Both the position numbers and the translations under genes were made by a program. Of a stretch of DNA of 64,000 nt, positions 35,769-46,211 are shown piece after piece. The stretch is from Lumbricus rubellus (Eukaryota > Annelida > Clitellata > Crassiclitellata > Lumbricidae). The notes under the pieces are model-generated. The model made no database searches, was not told the origin of the DNA, and was given only the letters and a program-made list of their open reading frames with translations. How positions within the stretch are numbered: the first letter of the stretch is position 1; every line of letters starts with the position of its first letter. Where the stretch lies: the NCBI GenBank assembly GCA_945859605.1, contig OX243824.1, forward strand, positions 24,931,814-24,995,813, read 5' to 3'.

Positions 35769-36879
35769 CTTTAACTTCATACGACCCAAAGCAGTATCGA
35801 ATGGGACCGCGTGCCACGCCGGCTCCTCGCAGTAGGGACCGCTGTTGTCCGTGTGGGAAGGGGCGCATAATGCCGCTGCCGCCGAGCCGCTCGAAGGCAC
35901 TGCCGGTCGATTTTGCACACTGAAAATTTTGGACTTAGCGTTTCAGAGTGGACGAATGCAAGTTTCTGCTAAGTTGTGCGTGTCTTCTAACCCTCATGCC
36001 CATTGTAATTCGCCACTCGTAACCCTAATTCGTGTTTCCTCGTACAATATTTTCGTATTTTATCAAAATTGTTGTCATGATACAAATATTGAACACCTTT
36101 CTTTGCACAAAACGTAAGAATGACACACCCTCCCCACCCCTGCGCTTCACCAGCTTAACACTCTCAACCCTTAAAAGTCTTGTAATTGGTCACTTGTAAC
36201 CCTAAGTTTGCTCGCTTCTGCAGGTATTCATTGCCATTATAGGGCATATATAGTCCACCACCAGCAGAACCGAGTCGCTGAACATGATAAATAAATAAAT
36301 TATTATAATTATAAGTATATTTATTGAAATCTTTAACAGCTCTATTATGAGCACATAATAATATTATGCGTGAGATACATGTATATGCGCTGGATTTCGT
36401 AGGTGAGTAAGTAAGTAAGTAAATGCATAATAATGGAATCTGCGTGTTATGGGGTTGAAACAAGAAAGAAGTATGGGTTAGCGTGAAGATTTTAAGACCT
36501 TAGAAATAGGCTAAGTGTAGGAGTTGGTAAGTGATGTGCGTGAGTAGGTAAGTAAGTAAGTATCTGCAAAATAATAGAATTGAGCAGTTGATCTGCCGAA
36601 TGGTGCAGTAGGTAAGACTTGAGGGGTGAAAAGTGATAAATAAAAGAATAAGTTCAGGATATTGTAGGGACAACGTTGCGGGGTGCAGAAATTATGTTAG
36701 TAAGTATCTGTTGAATTGTACGCTTGTATGATTTAGAAGTTGAAACATGCACCCTGTGAGAGATGAATGCCTGAAGAAAAGAGAAATAAGTGCAGTCGTG
36801 TGGAACTAGAGGAATAAGAAGCGCGCAACTGAAGAATTTAAAAATAGGTGCACTAAATGTTGATTTGTGAAATTGAAGA

Positions 36880-38645
36880 AGTGAAGTTTTCAGAAATAAG
36901 TGCATGAGTGAAGATTAGTGAAGTGGGGATAAGGATCGCAAACCTTAAGAATTGTAGGAATTATGCAAGAAGTGATGACTTGTGGAATCGAGTAATTGAA
37001 GGTGTGAGAAATGTGTGAATGGTTGCAAGAATGGTCAGTTGGGAATAAAGAGTGCATAATTGAGGAATTGCAGGAATGACGAAATAAGTGATGACTTGCG
37101 GAATCGAAGAATTGAAGATTTGAGAAATAAGTGCATGAGTGCAAGAGTGGTCAGTTGGAAATAAGGAGTGCATAATTGAGGAATTGCAGGAATAATGAAA
37201 TAAGTGATGACTTGTTCATTCGAAGAATTGAAGACCTGAGAAATAAGTGCATGAGTTCAGGATTGGTGAAGTGGGGATAAGGAGTGCAAACCTGAAGAAT
37301 TGCAAAAATGTTTAATAAAATGATGGCCTGTGGAGTCGAATAGTTGCAGTTTTCAGAAATAAGTGCATGTGTGCAGGATTGGTGAAGTGGGGATAAGGAG
37401 TGCAAACCTGAAGAATTGCAAGAATTGTGTAATAAAATGATGACCTGTGGAGTCGAATAGTTGCAGTTTTGAGAAATAAGTGCATGTGTGCAGGATTGGT
37501 GAAGTGGGGATAAGGAGTGCAAACCTGAAGAATTGCAAAAATTGTGTAATGAAATGATGACCTGTGGAGTCGAATAGTTGCAGTTTTGAGAAATAAGTGC
37601 ATGTGTGCAGGATTGGTGAAGTGGGGATATGGAGTGCAAACCTGAAGAATTGCAAGAGTTGTGTAATAAAATGATGACTTGTGGAGTTGAAGAGTTGAAG
37701 TTTTGAGAAATAAGTGCATGTGTGCAGGATTGGTGAAGTGGGGATATGGTGTGCAAACTTGAAGAATTGCAAGAAATGTGTAATAAAATGATGACTTGTG
37801 GAGTTGGACAGTTGAGGCTTTGAAAAATAAGTGCATGCGTGCAGGATTGGTGAGGTGGGGGTAAGGAGTGCAAACCTGAAGAATTGTAGGAATTGTGTAA
37901 TAACATGATGACCTGTGGAGTCGAATAGTTGAAGTTTTGAAAAATAAGTGCATGTGTGCAGGATTGGTGACGTGGGGATGAAGAGTGCAAGCCTGAAGAA
38001 TTGTAGGAATTGTGTAATAAAATGATGACTTGTGGGGTCGAATAGTTGAAGTTTTGGAAAAAAAAGTGCATGTGTGCAGGATTGGTGACGTGGAGATGAG
38101 GAGTGCAAACCTGAAGAATTGAAGGAATTGTGTAATAAAACGATGACTTGTGGAGTCGAATAGTTGAAGTTTTAAAAAATAAGTGCATGAGTGCAGGATT
38201 GGTGACGTCGGGATGAGGAGTGCAAGCTTGCAGAATTGTAGGAATTGTGTAATAAAATGATGACTTATGGAGTCGAATAGGCCTAGTTGAAGTTTTTGGG
38301 GAAAAGTGCATGAGTGGTGTCGTGGGATGAGAAGTGCACACCTGAAGAATTGTAGGAATTGTGTAATAGAATGATGACTTGTGGAGTCGAAGAGTTGAAG
38401 TTTTGAGAAATAAGTGCATCAGTGCAGGATTGGTGAAGTTGTGGGAGGAAGGTAAGTAGTGCACACCTGAAGAATTGTAGGAATTGTGTAATAGAATGAT
38501 GACTTGTGGAGCCGAAGAGTTGAAGATTTGAGAAATAAGTGCATGAGTGCAGGGTTGGTGAAGTGCTGATAAGTAGTTCATACCCGAAGAATTGTATGAG
38601 TTGTGTAATAAATGACGATTTGTGGAATTGAAGATTTGAGAAATA
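36880..38645 (-). repeat. 117-bp minisatellite, right arm (~15 units)
   Basis: Mirror image of 32,840-34,600, with the same unit order and number and at least two single-base differences. Minus-strand ORFs here duplicate those of the left arm. Confidence 0.9.
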
Positions 38646-39192
38646 GACCTAAGTGTATGAGTGCAGAGGTGGTAAGCTGGAAATAATTGGGATGCCAAAC
38701 CGAAGCATTGTAGGACTTGTGTAATAACTGGTGGCCTGTGGGAACAAAGACTTGAAGATTTGATCATTATGTGCATATCTGGTGGAGTTAGGCGATAGAA
38801 ATAAGATATTAAGAAGCTCTGTGGTGATAAATGGGCGAATAGGAGGTCGAGCTGTGTTTGTATGATAATATCTAGGGCTGCACGTTAATCGCCGTTAACG
38901 CCCGCGATTAACGCGTTAAAAAAATTTGCGATTAATTTTTTTAACGCGTTAACGCAAAAGACGCATTAAATATTTTATGAATTTTTATCATTTGTGTCAA
39001 GTTTTGTAATCATTATTTTTCAAGTAATCATCGGTTATCGGTTACCGCCCACTTCTGTCGAGTCGCCCAACACTTCTCGTACGAGACAGCCTGCCAACGT
39101 CCGGTCCATCGGCATATGTTGTTTTCGTTATTTCGATCACTTTAAACAGCCGTTTTTGATTTATGATAGATGTTGTTGGTTTTTGTCAAACA

Positions 39193-41590
39193 ATGGAGTC
39201 GAAGAAAATGGGCAAAACAGTTATGGACGGACAGTTTAAGTTTAAAACTGATAAGGTAGTCGTTTGTAAATATTGTAACCGAGAATTTAACTACCACCGC
39301 AGTAATTCGTCGCTGTCGTACCATCTGCGTACAAAGCATGCCTTCGTAACACGTGGTTCCGAAAAGAAGGACGTTGTAAATCAACGCCAACCGACGCTAG
39401 TGGACATGGAGCACCAAGGGAAACCAATGGATCGCTCGAAATATGATGCGGTGACAAACGCCATTGCACACTGGATCGCACTGAACGGCAGACCCGTAAA
39501 CATTGTTGCGGATGAGGGCTTGCAGGACGTTTTGCGGATAGCATCCGGAAATCAGTCCTATACGCTTCCTTCCAGACCAGTCATTGACAGCCGAATGACT
39601 GACTTGTACGACAGCGAGAAAATAAAAGTACAACAGTTGCTAGACAGCACAGATTGCGTAGCGCTTACTGCAGATTACTGGTCATCTGTTGCTAACCATA
39701 GCTACTTGGGGGTTACGGGTCACATAATAGACTCCATGTGGGTTCTTCGTTCCTTTGCCCTAACTGTCCACCACGTTGAAGATAGGCACTATTCGGAAGC
39801 CTGTGCAGAACATTTCACTGCGGTTGCACAAGACTGGGGAATCTATGACAAGGTGACAACCTTTGGAACTGACAACGCTCGCAATATGACCGCAGCAGTT
39901 GGGCAACTTCCTTTTGAACACATGCCGTGCGTCGCACATATGCTGCAGCTGGCGGTCCACAAAGCATTGGCAGAGTCAGGCGTCGATAATTTTTTGGGCA
40001 AGTGTAGGAAAATTGTTGGGCATTTCAAACACAGTCCTGCCAACAATATTGAGCTCAAACATCAACAAATACGACTGAAGTTGAAAGAACAATCGTTAAT
40101 TCAAGATGTGCCTACGCGGTGGAATTCAACCCTTCAGATGATCGAGCGGCTTATTCAGAACAAAGAAGCTGTCCTTGCTACCTTGGGCGAACGAAGTCAC
40201 AAGCACAAACTGGAACTTCCCACAGAATCTCAATGGGAAACACTTCGCGTACTCCAGACACTGCTCGAGCCGAGTCGTTATGCCACCGAACTACTTGGCG
40301 GAGAGCGTTACCTCTCATGTTCTGTGGTTCTGCCAACATTCTGCCACCTTTTTCGTGCACTAACTGTTTCCGAAGACGATCCGCTTTACGTTGTGAAATT
40401 CAAAACCGCTTTCATAAATGATCTCAAAACTCGTCAAGAAAACTGCAACCTTCGCTGGCTATACTTCGCCACAGCCCTGGATCCACGCTTCAAAAAGCTG
40501 AAATGCCTTCCAAAAGAAAAGCGAGAGGAAGTCTGGACTGAGCTGCAAATCGTAGTCTCAAGTGTTGAAGAGACGTTAAAGGAGCAGATACCAGCATCAA
40601 ACACTGGTATGTTATTGTTCTCTTATTTAAATTAATTTGGTGCATTCATCTGTTGATTTAAGTTGTTTATTTTAAAGTCTGCCAAAAACATATGATATTT
40701 TATCAATTTTCATCCGACTCAAATGATAAATGGTTGATATCACCGTGGAGGTTGCTTGTAAATTCTGAATGATTGAAGGTCAATCAAATGAACAGACATC
40801 AGTGTGATTGGTTGGTAAAACTTGATATCTGTTCAGTTGATTGGGTTGGTGGTAGAGTTGTTGTCCTGTGACTAAGAGAAGGAATTGAGTCTTATAAGGA
40901 TTCAGGAATAGCTTGTCCAGATTTCCGTGAATCTGTAGTTTTGGGTTGTTAGTGCGGTTAAAATAATTATTTCAAATTTTAATAAATGTAATTTAAATTT
41001 CTATTATTATTGAGCCTGCCTAAAAATATCGGACTTAAATGATGATAAATGCTTAATATGACCGTGGAGGTTGCTTGTACATTCTGAATGATCAGACAAC
41101 TGTGTGATTGGTTGATATCTGTTCAGTTGATTGAGTTGGTGTCCTGTGACTAAGAGAATGAATTAAGTTTTATAACGATTCAGAAAAAGTTTGTAAAAAA
41201 TTTAATTAATTGGAATTTATTATTTTTATTTTATAACCTGCCAAAAAACTTATGAAATTCTATGAAATTTCTTCTGACGATGATGATGACGACGATAGAC
41301 CTTTGATTCCACGAGCTAAATCAACTTCGGATGCGCTACTTCGCTACAAAGATGCGCCAGAGATCGATACGGATTCTTGTCCACTGCAGTGGTGGAAGGA
41401 TCATGCTGGAGCCCACAAAGTCCTGGCCACTGTAGCAAGGAAATACTTAGCGTCTCCGGCCACTACTGTTCCCTGTGAACGATTGTTCTCTCTCTCTGGG
41501 AACATTTTGAACAAAAAGAGAGCATCTTTGTCAACAGACAATGTTAATAAACTTGTATGTCTGAGTAACTGGCTGCATTTACAGCTTTAG
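39193..41590 (+). CDS. hAT transposase (BED zinc finger, ZBED1-like), two exons
   Basis: It cuts and pastes hAT DNA and acts in the nucleus. Exon 1 starts at the ATG at 39,193 (an upstream in-frame ATG is at 39,163) and is open to 40,635. It has a BED finger (CKYC...HLRTKH, about residues 20-45 from this ATG), the first catalytic aspartate in LTADYWSS, the second in FGTDNARNM, a C/H-rich MPCVAHMLQLAVH, and the TRWNST motif. Exon 2 (about 41,252-41,590) has LQWWKDHAGAHKVLATVARK and SPATTVPCERLFSLSGNILN, the hATC domain with the last catalytic glutamate. A donor-like G|GTATGT lies at about 40,608. I could not find an acceptor in the matching phase, so the splice or an indel remains open. All catalytic residues are present, with a total of about 590 residues. 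Confidence 0.85.
40636..41251 (+). other. Intron-like spacer of the hAT gene with internal tandem repeat
   Basis: Two related segments, about 40,676-40,925 and 41,020-41,200, share ACCGTGGAGGTTGCTTGTA, GATATCTGTTCAGTTGATTG and GTCCTGTGACTAAGAGAA. A third partial copy (CTGCCAAAAAACTTATGAAA) begins at about 41,237 and runs into exon 2. Confidence 0.6.
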
Positions 41591-42744
41591 GCTGTTCAGA
41601 CCAAATCACAAACTCTTTTATTTGACGTACCGCTTACATAACACGGTTGGTGTAAAATCATTAAAAATATGAGATCCTTTTTTTAGAAATTTGTCTGAAT
41701 GTTTTACCCTTAAAATGTACTTTAAAAATTTCAGGAAATGTGCGATTAATTAATCGCGATTAATTTTTTTAATCGTGCGATTAATCGCGATTAAAAAAAA
41801 TAATCGAAATGCAGCCCTAATAATATCGGATCGTTGGCGCCACCTGGAGAAGTCTGAAGTGGCAGTGTCATAGCTGATGCTTTTGCGCCATCTGTTGAAT
41901 GTTTATGGAATTCGTTTCCCATGTAATTCTCATTTTACTGAATAAAATGTTCAAATGTTGATAAATTACTATTATTCACATCAAGTAAAATGTGCTAAAT
42001 TGACATCTTTCGTGTGTTACAATTGTGGAATTTCAGGAGTTGAAATAGGGCAAATATTTGAATAAATGTTGTGCTGTTTTAAACCCCTTAATTTCGTGTG
42101 TCACTAAAATTATAAGACTATCGTAGAATAGATGCATGACTTTCCACGCTTAGTGCTGCTTCTTAGCGGGAGTGGTATACAGCACTTGGAGGCCAATGTA
42201 GGCCCAATGTTACTTCCGGTACGCTGGGAAACCAGTGTAAGCACTTCCGGATGTTCCTGGGACTTAGCTACATTTACGACTATGTCCAAAATTTCATGGT
42301 TTTTGGTTAGGGCTACAGAGCACAGATGCTATGCAGATTATGGTTCCAGAGTGTTGATGTTACGCAGAGTAGGTTTGAGCTGCAATGTCACACTTCCTAT
42401 GCACATTGTCACACTTCCTATCCACAATCTAGGGTTACAGAGCATAGATGCTAAGCAAGTTGGAGTTGAGGTCCTTTCGTCGGCAGGGAGCCAGTGCAGG
42501 GAGCCAGCGCATCAACCAATGTAGGTGTCCTCTGCTGAAGTGGGGAGGCAGTCTAGGGGTTATTGCGGAGTTCCGGCGGCCCTGGGTCACTCCCGGCGGC
42601 CTGAGGGACGTCCAGCGGCACCTACAGCGGCCAGAGGGGCGTCCAGAGGCACCTACAGCGGACGGGGAGCCAGCGTAGAAGCTGTGATAGAGCAGGGAAC
42701 CGGCTTGCTGCACCAGAATCCGTGTATTCCTAACTACTAACAAC

Positions 42745-43084
42745 ACTGCTGAAATTTGATTTTCCTGAATGAAGAAGTGATTAGGCCTAAAGGATCAGCC
42801 TATTGTAAGATACAGATAGCTGGATTTCAGAACAAAATTTCGTCTATCAATGCTGAGTGCTGACTGACATTTATGACATAGGCCTATACAAGCAGTACAG
42901 TATTTTAGTTTAAGACAAGGGATAAATAGTTCAGTTTGGAAAAGTTTTAAATCACTTTTGAGCCTCAGCGGTTTATTCCATGTCTTGATTTAGAATACAG
43001 CATCGTTTGCCTCTCATACATGTTAAAATTGTCCATGTTTTAGCGGGAGTCGCGCTTTACTCGAATGTAGCCTTATTTAGCCTA
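42745..43084. other. Short spacer, no feature
   Basis: Nothing recognised between the giant inverted repeat and the CR1-like element. Confidence 0.35.
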
Positions 43085-44200
43085 TGTTCATTTCGTGAAT
43101 TTATATAGCGCTCATTCAAGAAACCTACTCAGAGGCGCTCCCAGTCCAGCCACAGCTAAAATAATAGGTTTTGCGCGACTTATGAAAAGCAGGTGAATTC
43201 AGCCTTGGCATAAGTCGCAAGTTTAGTCGGAGGCCATTCCAGATAGTGGGTCCCACAGTAGAAAAGGCTTGGAGCTGTCTTGTAGAAGTGCGAGCTCGAG
43301 GAACCAAAAGCTCCCCCGTTGTCGCAGAGCGAAGAGCTCGAGGGGCTGCAAGGTCGGAGACAGGTCGACAAAGAATAGACAAGTATGATGGAGCACAATC
43401 AGTAAGGCAACGCCAGACAAGTGCAGCAACTCGGTAGGAGATGCGCTGTGAAACAGGGAGCCAGTGAAGAACGTCACGCAACTCACGCATATAAGCGCCA
43501 TAGAAGTAAGACAATAGGCGAACCAAAAGAGTTTCAGTAGAATGATTTTTACGGAAACCTGATTGCTGAGAGGGGAGTATATAGCCCATTCATGTCCAAA
43601 TATGCAATTAATTGGTTTGCAACAATTCGTTCTAAATTTTTAGATAAAAAAAGTAACATTTGCAATTGGGCTGTAGTTGGCTGGATCACTTCGGTCCAGA
43701 CCATCTCGCTTCAGAACAGGAAGCAGGATTGACTGTTTTTGAGAAGATGGAAGATGGGTTTCTTGGATAGACCGGTTGCAGAGTGTAGTGAGAAATGGCA
43801 GAAAGTCGTCTATGAGTTCTTGAATGATAAAAGTAGGGACAATTTCCAACTCGCACGTTTACGGCGCAGATGCTAGAATTAGCTTTCGCAACTCTAGTTC
43901 AGTGACCTCATTTAAGGTAGATAGACGGTGATCAGTGACAGAGAATTCAGGTGGAGTAGAAGCTGAGGTAGCGTCACGTATGGCTGAAATTTTAGCTGTA
44001 GCCTATGGCGCTCAAGGAATGCATCCGCAGTAAACGGCGGAGGTGACTGCGATTGATGGCTGGCTGATTGACGACCGAAGAGGTTGTTGAATGTCGACCA
44101 CAACTTCTTTGGCTCGGTTGACTGGCGAGTGATGACCGCCTCCCAGTATTCGCGCTCCCTCTCCCTGTAAGCGATGTGCATCTTCTTACCCACATACTAA
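43085..44200 (-). mobile_element. CR1-like non-LTR element, 5'-truncated and internally deleted
   Basis: Minus-strand order from the right: EYWEAVITRQSTEPKKLWST (the linker upstream of RT), FLPFLTTLCNRSIQETHLPS and QSILLPVLKRDGLDRSDPAN (RT N-terminus), QQSGFRKNHSTETLLVRLLS (RT block). Then a jump to LRDVLHWLPVSQRISYRVAA, ELLVPRARTSTRQLQAFSTV and GPTIWNGL (C-terminal tail). The catalytic YADD part of RT is missing at the junction near 43,500, where FYGAY joins MRELRDVLHW in frame. Two frameshifts separate the upstream pieces. It is inactive. Confidence 0.75.
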
Positions 44201-46012
44201 CTTTGCTGCAACTGTTACAACATTAACATGTTTTGCCACTGCTTTTGTGTGGTAATGGTATTTTCAAGACATGACATACTGCAATCAACGTTCCCTGTAA
44301 GGTGCGCGTGCGCGCGCGCACCTGCTTTGATCGTCTTGCTCAATGGAATTTTAATCAGCGCAGATCGCCTAATTTCATTCGTTCATTCTTGGAATTGTAT
44401 ACTTGATATCTGTTTGCTGGACCACAGATGTCGTAATGCTACGAAGTACGAAGACTCAGCTCTAAACAGGAAGTCATGGTTGAATGCTTGATGATATCCA
44501 GGAATGCAGAGCATGACCATTAATGGGGCTAATTAAGCCCTCCTAGCCATGCCCTGCATTCCTTTTCCATTGCTTAACGACATAATTATTAAGCATTCGT
44601 TGAGCTTGTGTATAAATCCAGCCATTGACAGTTGACACCCCCCGAGTGGCGAGTAGCTCTCTGTTTGCATCTGTTTGAGATTAAACTGGTGTATATACAT
44701 GCATAGGCTATGTAATGTTTAGGTGTCGCTGGGTCAATGTCCTGTCAGACTCAACCTTTGACCATCCCACCAATGACCACCATAGGTGTAAGAATCTTAG
44801 GCTCAGCCAGCCAAAGTCCAAAATCGCATCCTCCAACACCTCCCCTGTATGTTTGCCTGGCCGTGTTAAGATGCGTATTACCTTCGATCCTTATCAGTAG
44901 CTCGAGGGATTAATTACCACCTCCGAATCTCATCACCAATCCATCCCCTGTAGGTTTGCCGGCCCGCAGAATCTACACCCCTCGCTGTCCTCCTCACCAC
45001 CATCATTATCATGCACCATACGCCGTGTGCTCGAAGGTGTCCAGCAAGATCTATTCACACAAAGAACCTTGGGTGTCCAGTGTAAGCTTCGTCTTCTCTC
45101 TCCATTCGTACTTGTTCTGCGTAGGCCTATCTAGGCCTACTAAAAGGATTATTGTTTATCATTGCTGGTACAGTTTCCAAACAGTAAGAAAGAAATGACA
45201 TTGTCTAAGCCAGGTAAGCGAAAAACATGACGATGAAGACGATAAAACGCCGAAAAAAAGAGCTGCCTCAAAAGAGCTGTATTCAAAGCCTCGTGGCTAC
45301 GTTTATTTGATCTTGTTTGACAAAGAAGATAGGCCTACTCTCCGTGAGAGGACTTGAACTAAAAAGGGATTAGTCTACTTTGCACAACTAATTAGAACAT
45401 TTAAAATTCATTACTTGAAAACTCTTCTTGCATTTTCTAAACCATTTTTCAATTCCTCAATTGTGTATTTTTCGAATTATTACAGACTTCATAATTTTAT
45501 GACAAGTCATTGTATAATTATATAAACATTTGTTTCAGAAATTAAAACTGGTGGCTATAGCCTAATGTTTATGATTAGACCTGCCATTTTCTGAAACCTA
45601 TAGGCCTACCGCCCTACCTAAAAGTATTTGAAATTTAATAGTTTGTAAATAGCCTAGGCTAGTCTAGAGTTTTTATCTCTAGCCTATCATCAGTCTACGT
45701 GTTTTTTATTCGATGATAAAATACCTCATATTATGCCATAATGAGAAAACGATTTAACGAATAACAGTGAAAATGAAGTTCTGGTCAATTTTTCTTGCTC
45801 TGGTAAATTTTTAGTTTGCTCAGTACAATCTGCTAAGCGCGCAGCGGTTGTAGGACAAAACCCCCCCTGGACAAAAACCCCCCCGGACAAAAACCCCCCC
45901 GGACAAAAACCCCCCCGGACAGAAACCCCCCCCCCAGGGTAGGACATAACCCCCCCTGGTAGAATATATTGCACATAAGTAGTCGTATACTATAAAACGA
46001 TGTCCTATGTAC

Positions 46013-46211
46013 GCAAGTTGGATTGATGAAAAGAATTCTCGCTAAATAGAAGCCGGATTTATACAAATAAAGTTTACTTAAATAGAAGCTGGATTGATGA
46101 AAATGTTCTTGCTTAAATATAAGCTGGATTGATGAAAATACTCTTTCTCAAATAGAAGCTGGATTGATGAAAATACTCTTTCTCAAATGGAAGCTGGATT
46201 GATGGAAATAC
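46013..46211 (+). repeat. 35-bp minisatellite, target of the LTR element
   Basis: GCTGGATTGATGAAAA repeats at exactly 35-bp spacing (46,088, 46,123, 46,158, 46,193), with two diverged units further left. The array continues at 56,059-56,125 on the other side of the LTR element, so the retrotransposon landed inside it. Confidence 0.85.

Larger units (their letters stand above)
38873..41819 (+). mobile_element. hAT transposon, 2,947 bp, 8-bp TSD
   Basis: An exact 8-bp duplication ATAATATC flanks the element (38,865-38,872 and 41,820-41,827), and the empty site is present in the left arm at 32,614. The ends are TAGGGCTGCA...TGCAGCCCTA. Subterminal regions are packed with GCGATTAA/TTAATCGC repeats (38,886-38,960 and 41,741-41,805), the likely transposase binding sites. 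It contains one gene in two exons. The near-complete structure and perfect TSD indicate a recent insertion. Confidence 0.92.
31703..42738. mobile_element. Giant foldback element, 11.0 kb (8.1 kb without nested hAT)
   Basis: Two ~4-kb arms (31,703-35,710 and 35,769-42,738) are inverted copies with only scattered single-base differences, around a 58-bp spacer. The outer termini read AGTAGTTAGG...CCTAACTACT and are flanked by AACAAC on both sides (31,697-31,702 and 42,739-42,744), a possible 6-bp target duplication. From outside in, each arm holds a GC-rich end domain, unique sequence, a 117-bp minisatellite, AC/GT-rich sequence and a CpG-rich centre. No transposase is visible. The design resembles foldback elements (Drosophila FB, sea urchin TU). 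The AG start and 6-bp duplication would also fit a Polinton-type end. Class assignment is inference. Confidence 0.8.
35769..42738 (-). repeat. Right arm of the giant inverted repeat, split by a hAT transposon
   Basis: It is the inverted copy of the left arm. After removing the hAT and one TSD copy (2,955 bp), its length (~4,015 bp) nearly equals the left arm (4,008 bp). Differences seen include one base each near 38,205, 37,861, 42,690 and 42,258. Confidence 0.9.

Noticed and set aside
31703..42738. Possibility that the giant palindrome is an assembly mirror artefact
   Set aside because: One arm has a hAT with a perfect 8-bp TSD while the other keeps the empty site. There are also scattered single-base differences and a 9-bp difference near the centre.
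45846..45940. C-rich repeats as interstitial telomere or CRISPR array
   Set aside because: The units are not TTAGGG-like, there are no unique spacers, and the inverted partner array at 56,387-56,456 identifies them as terminal repeats of an element.
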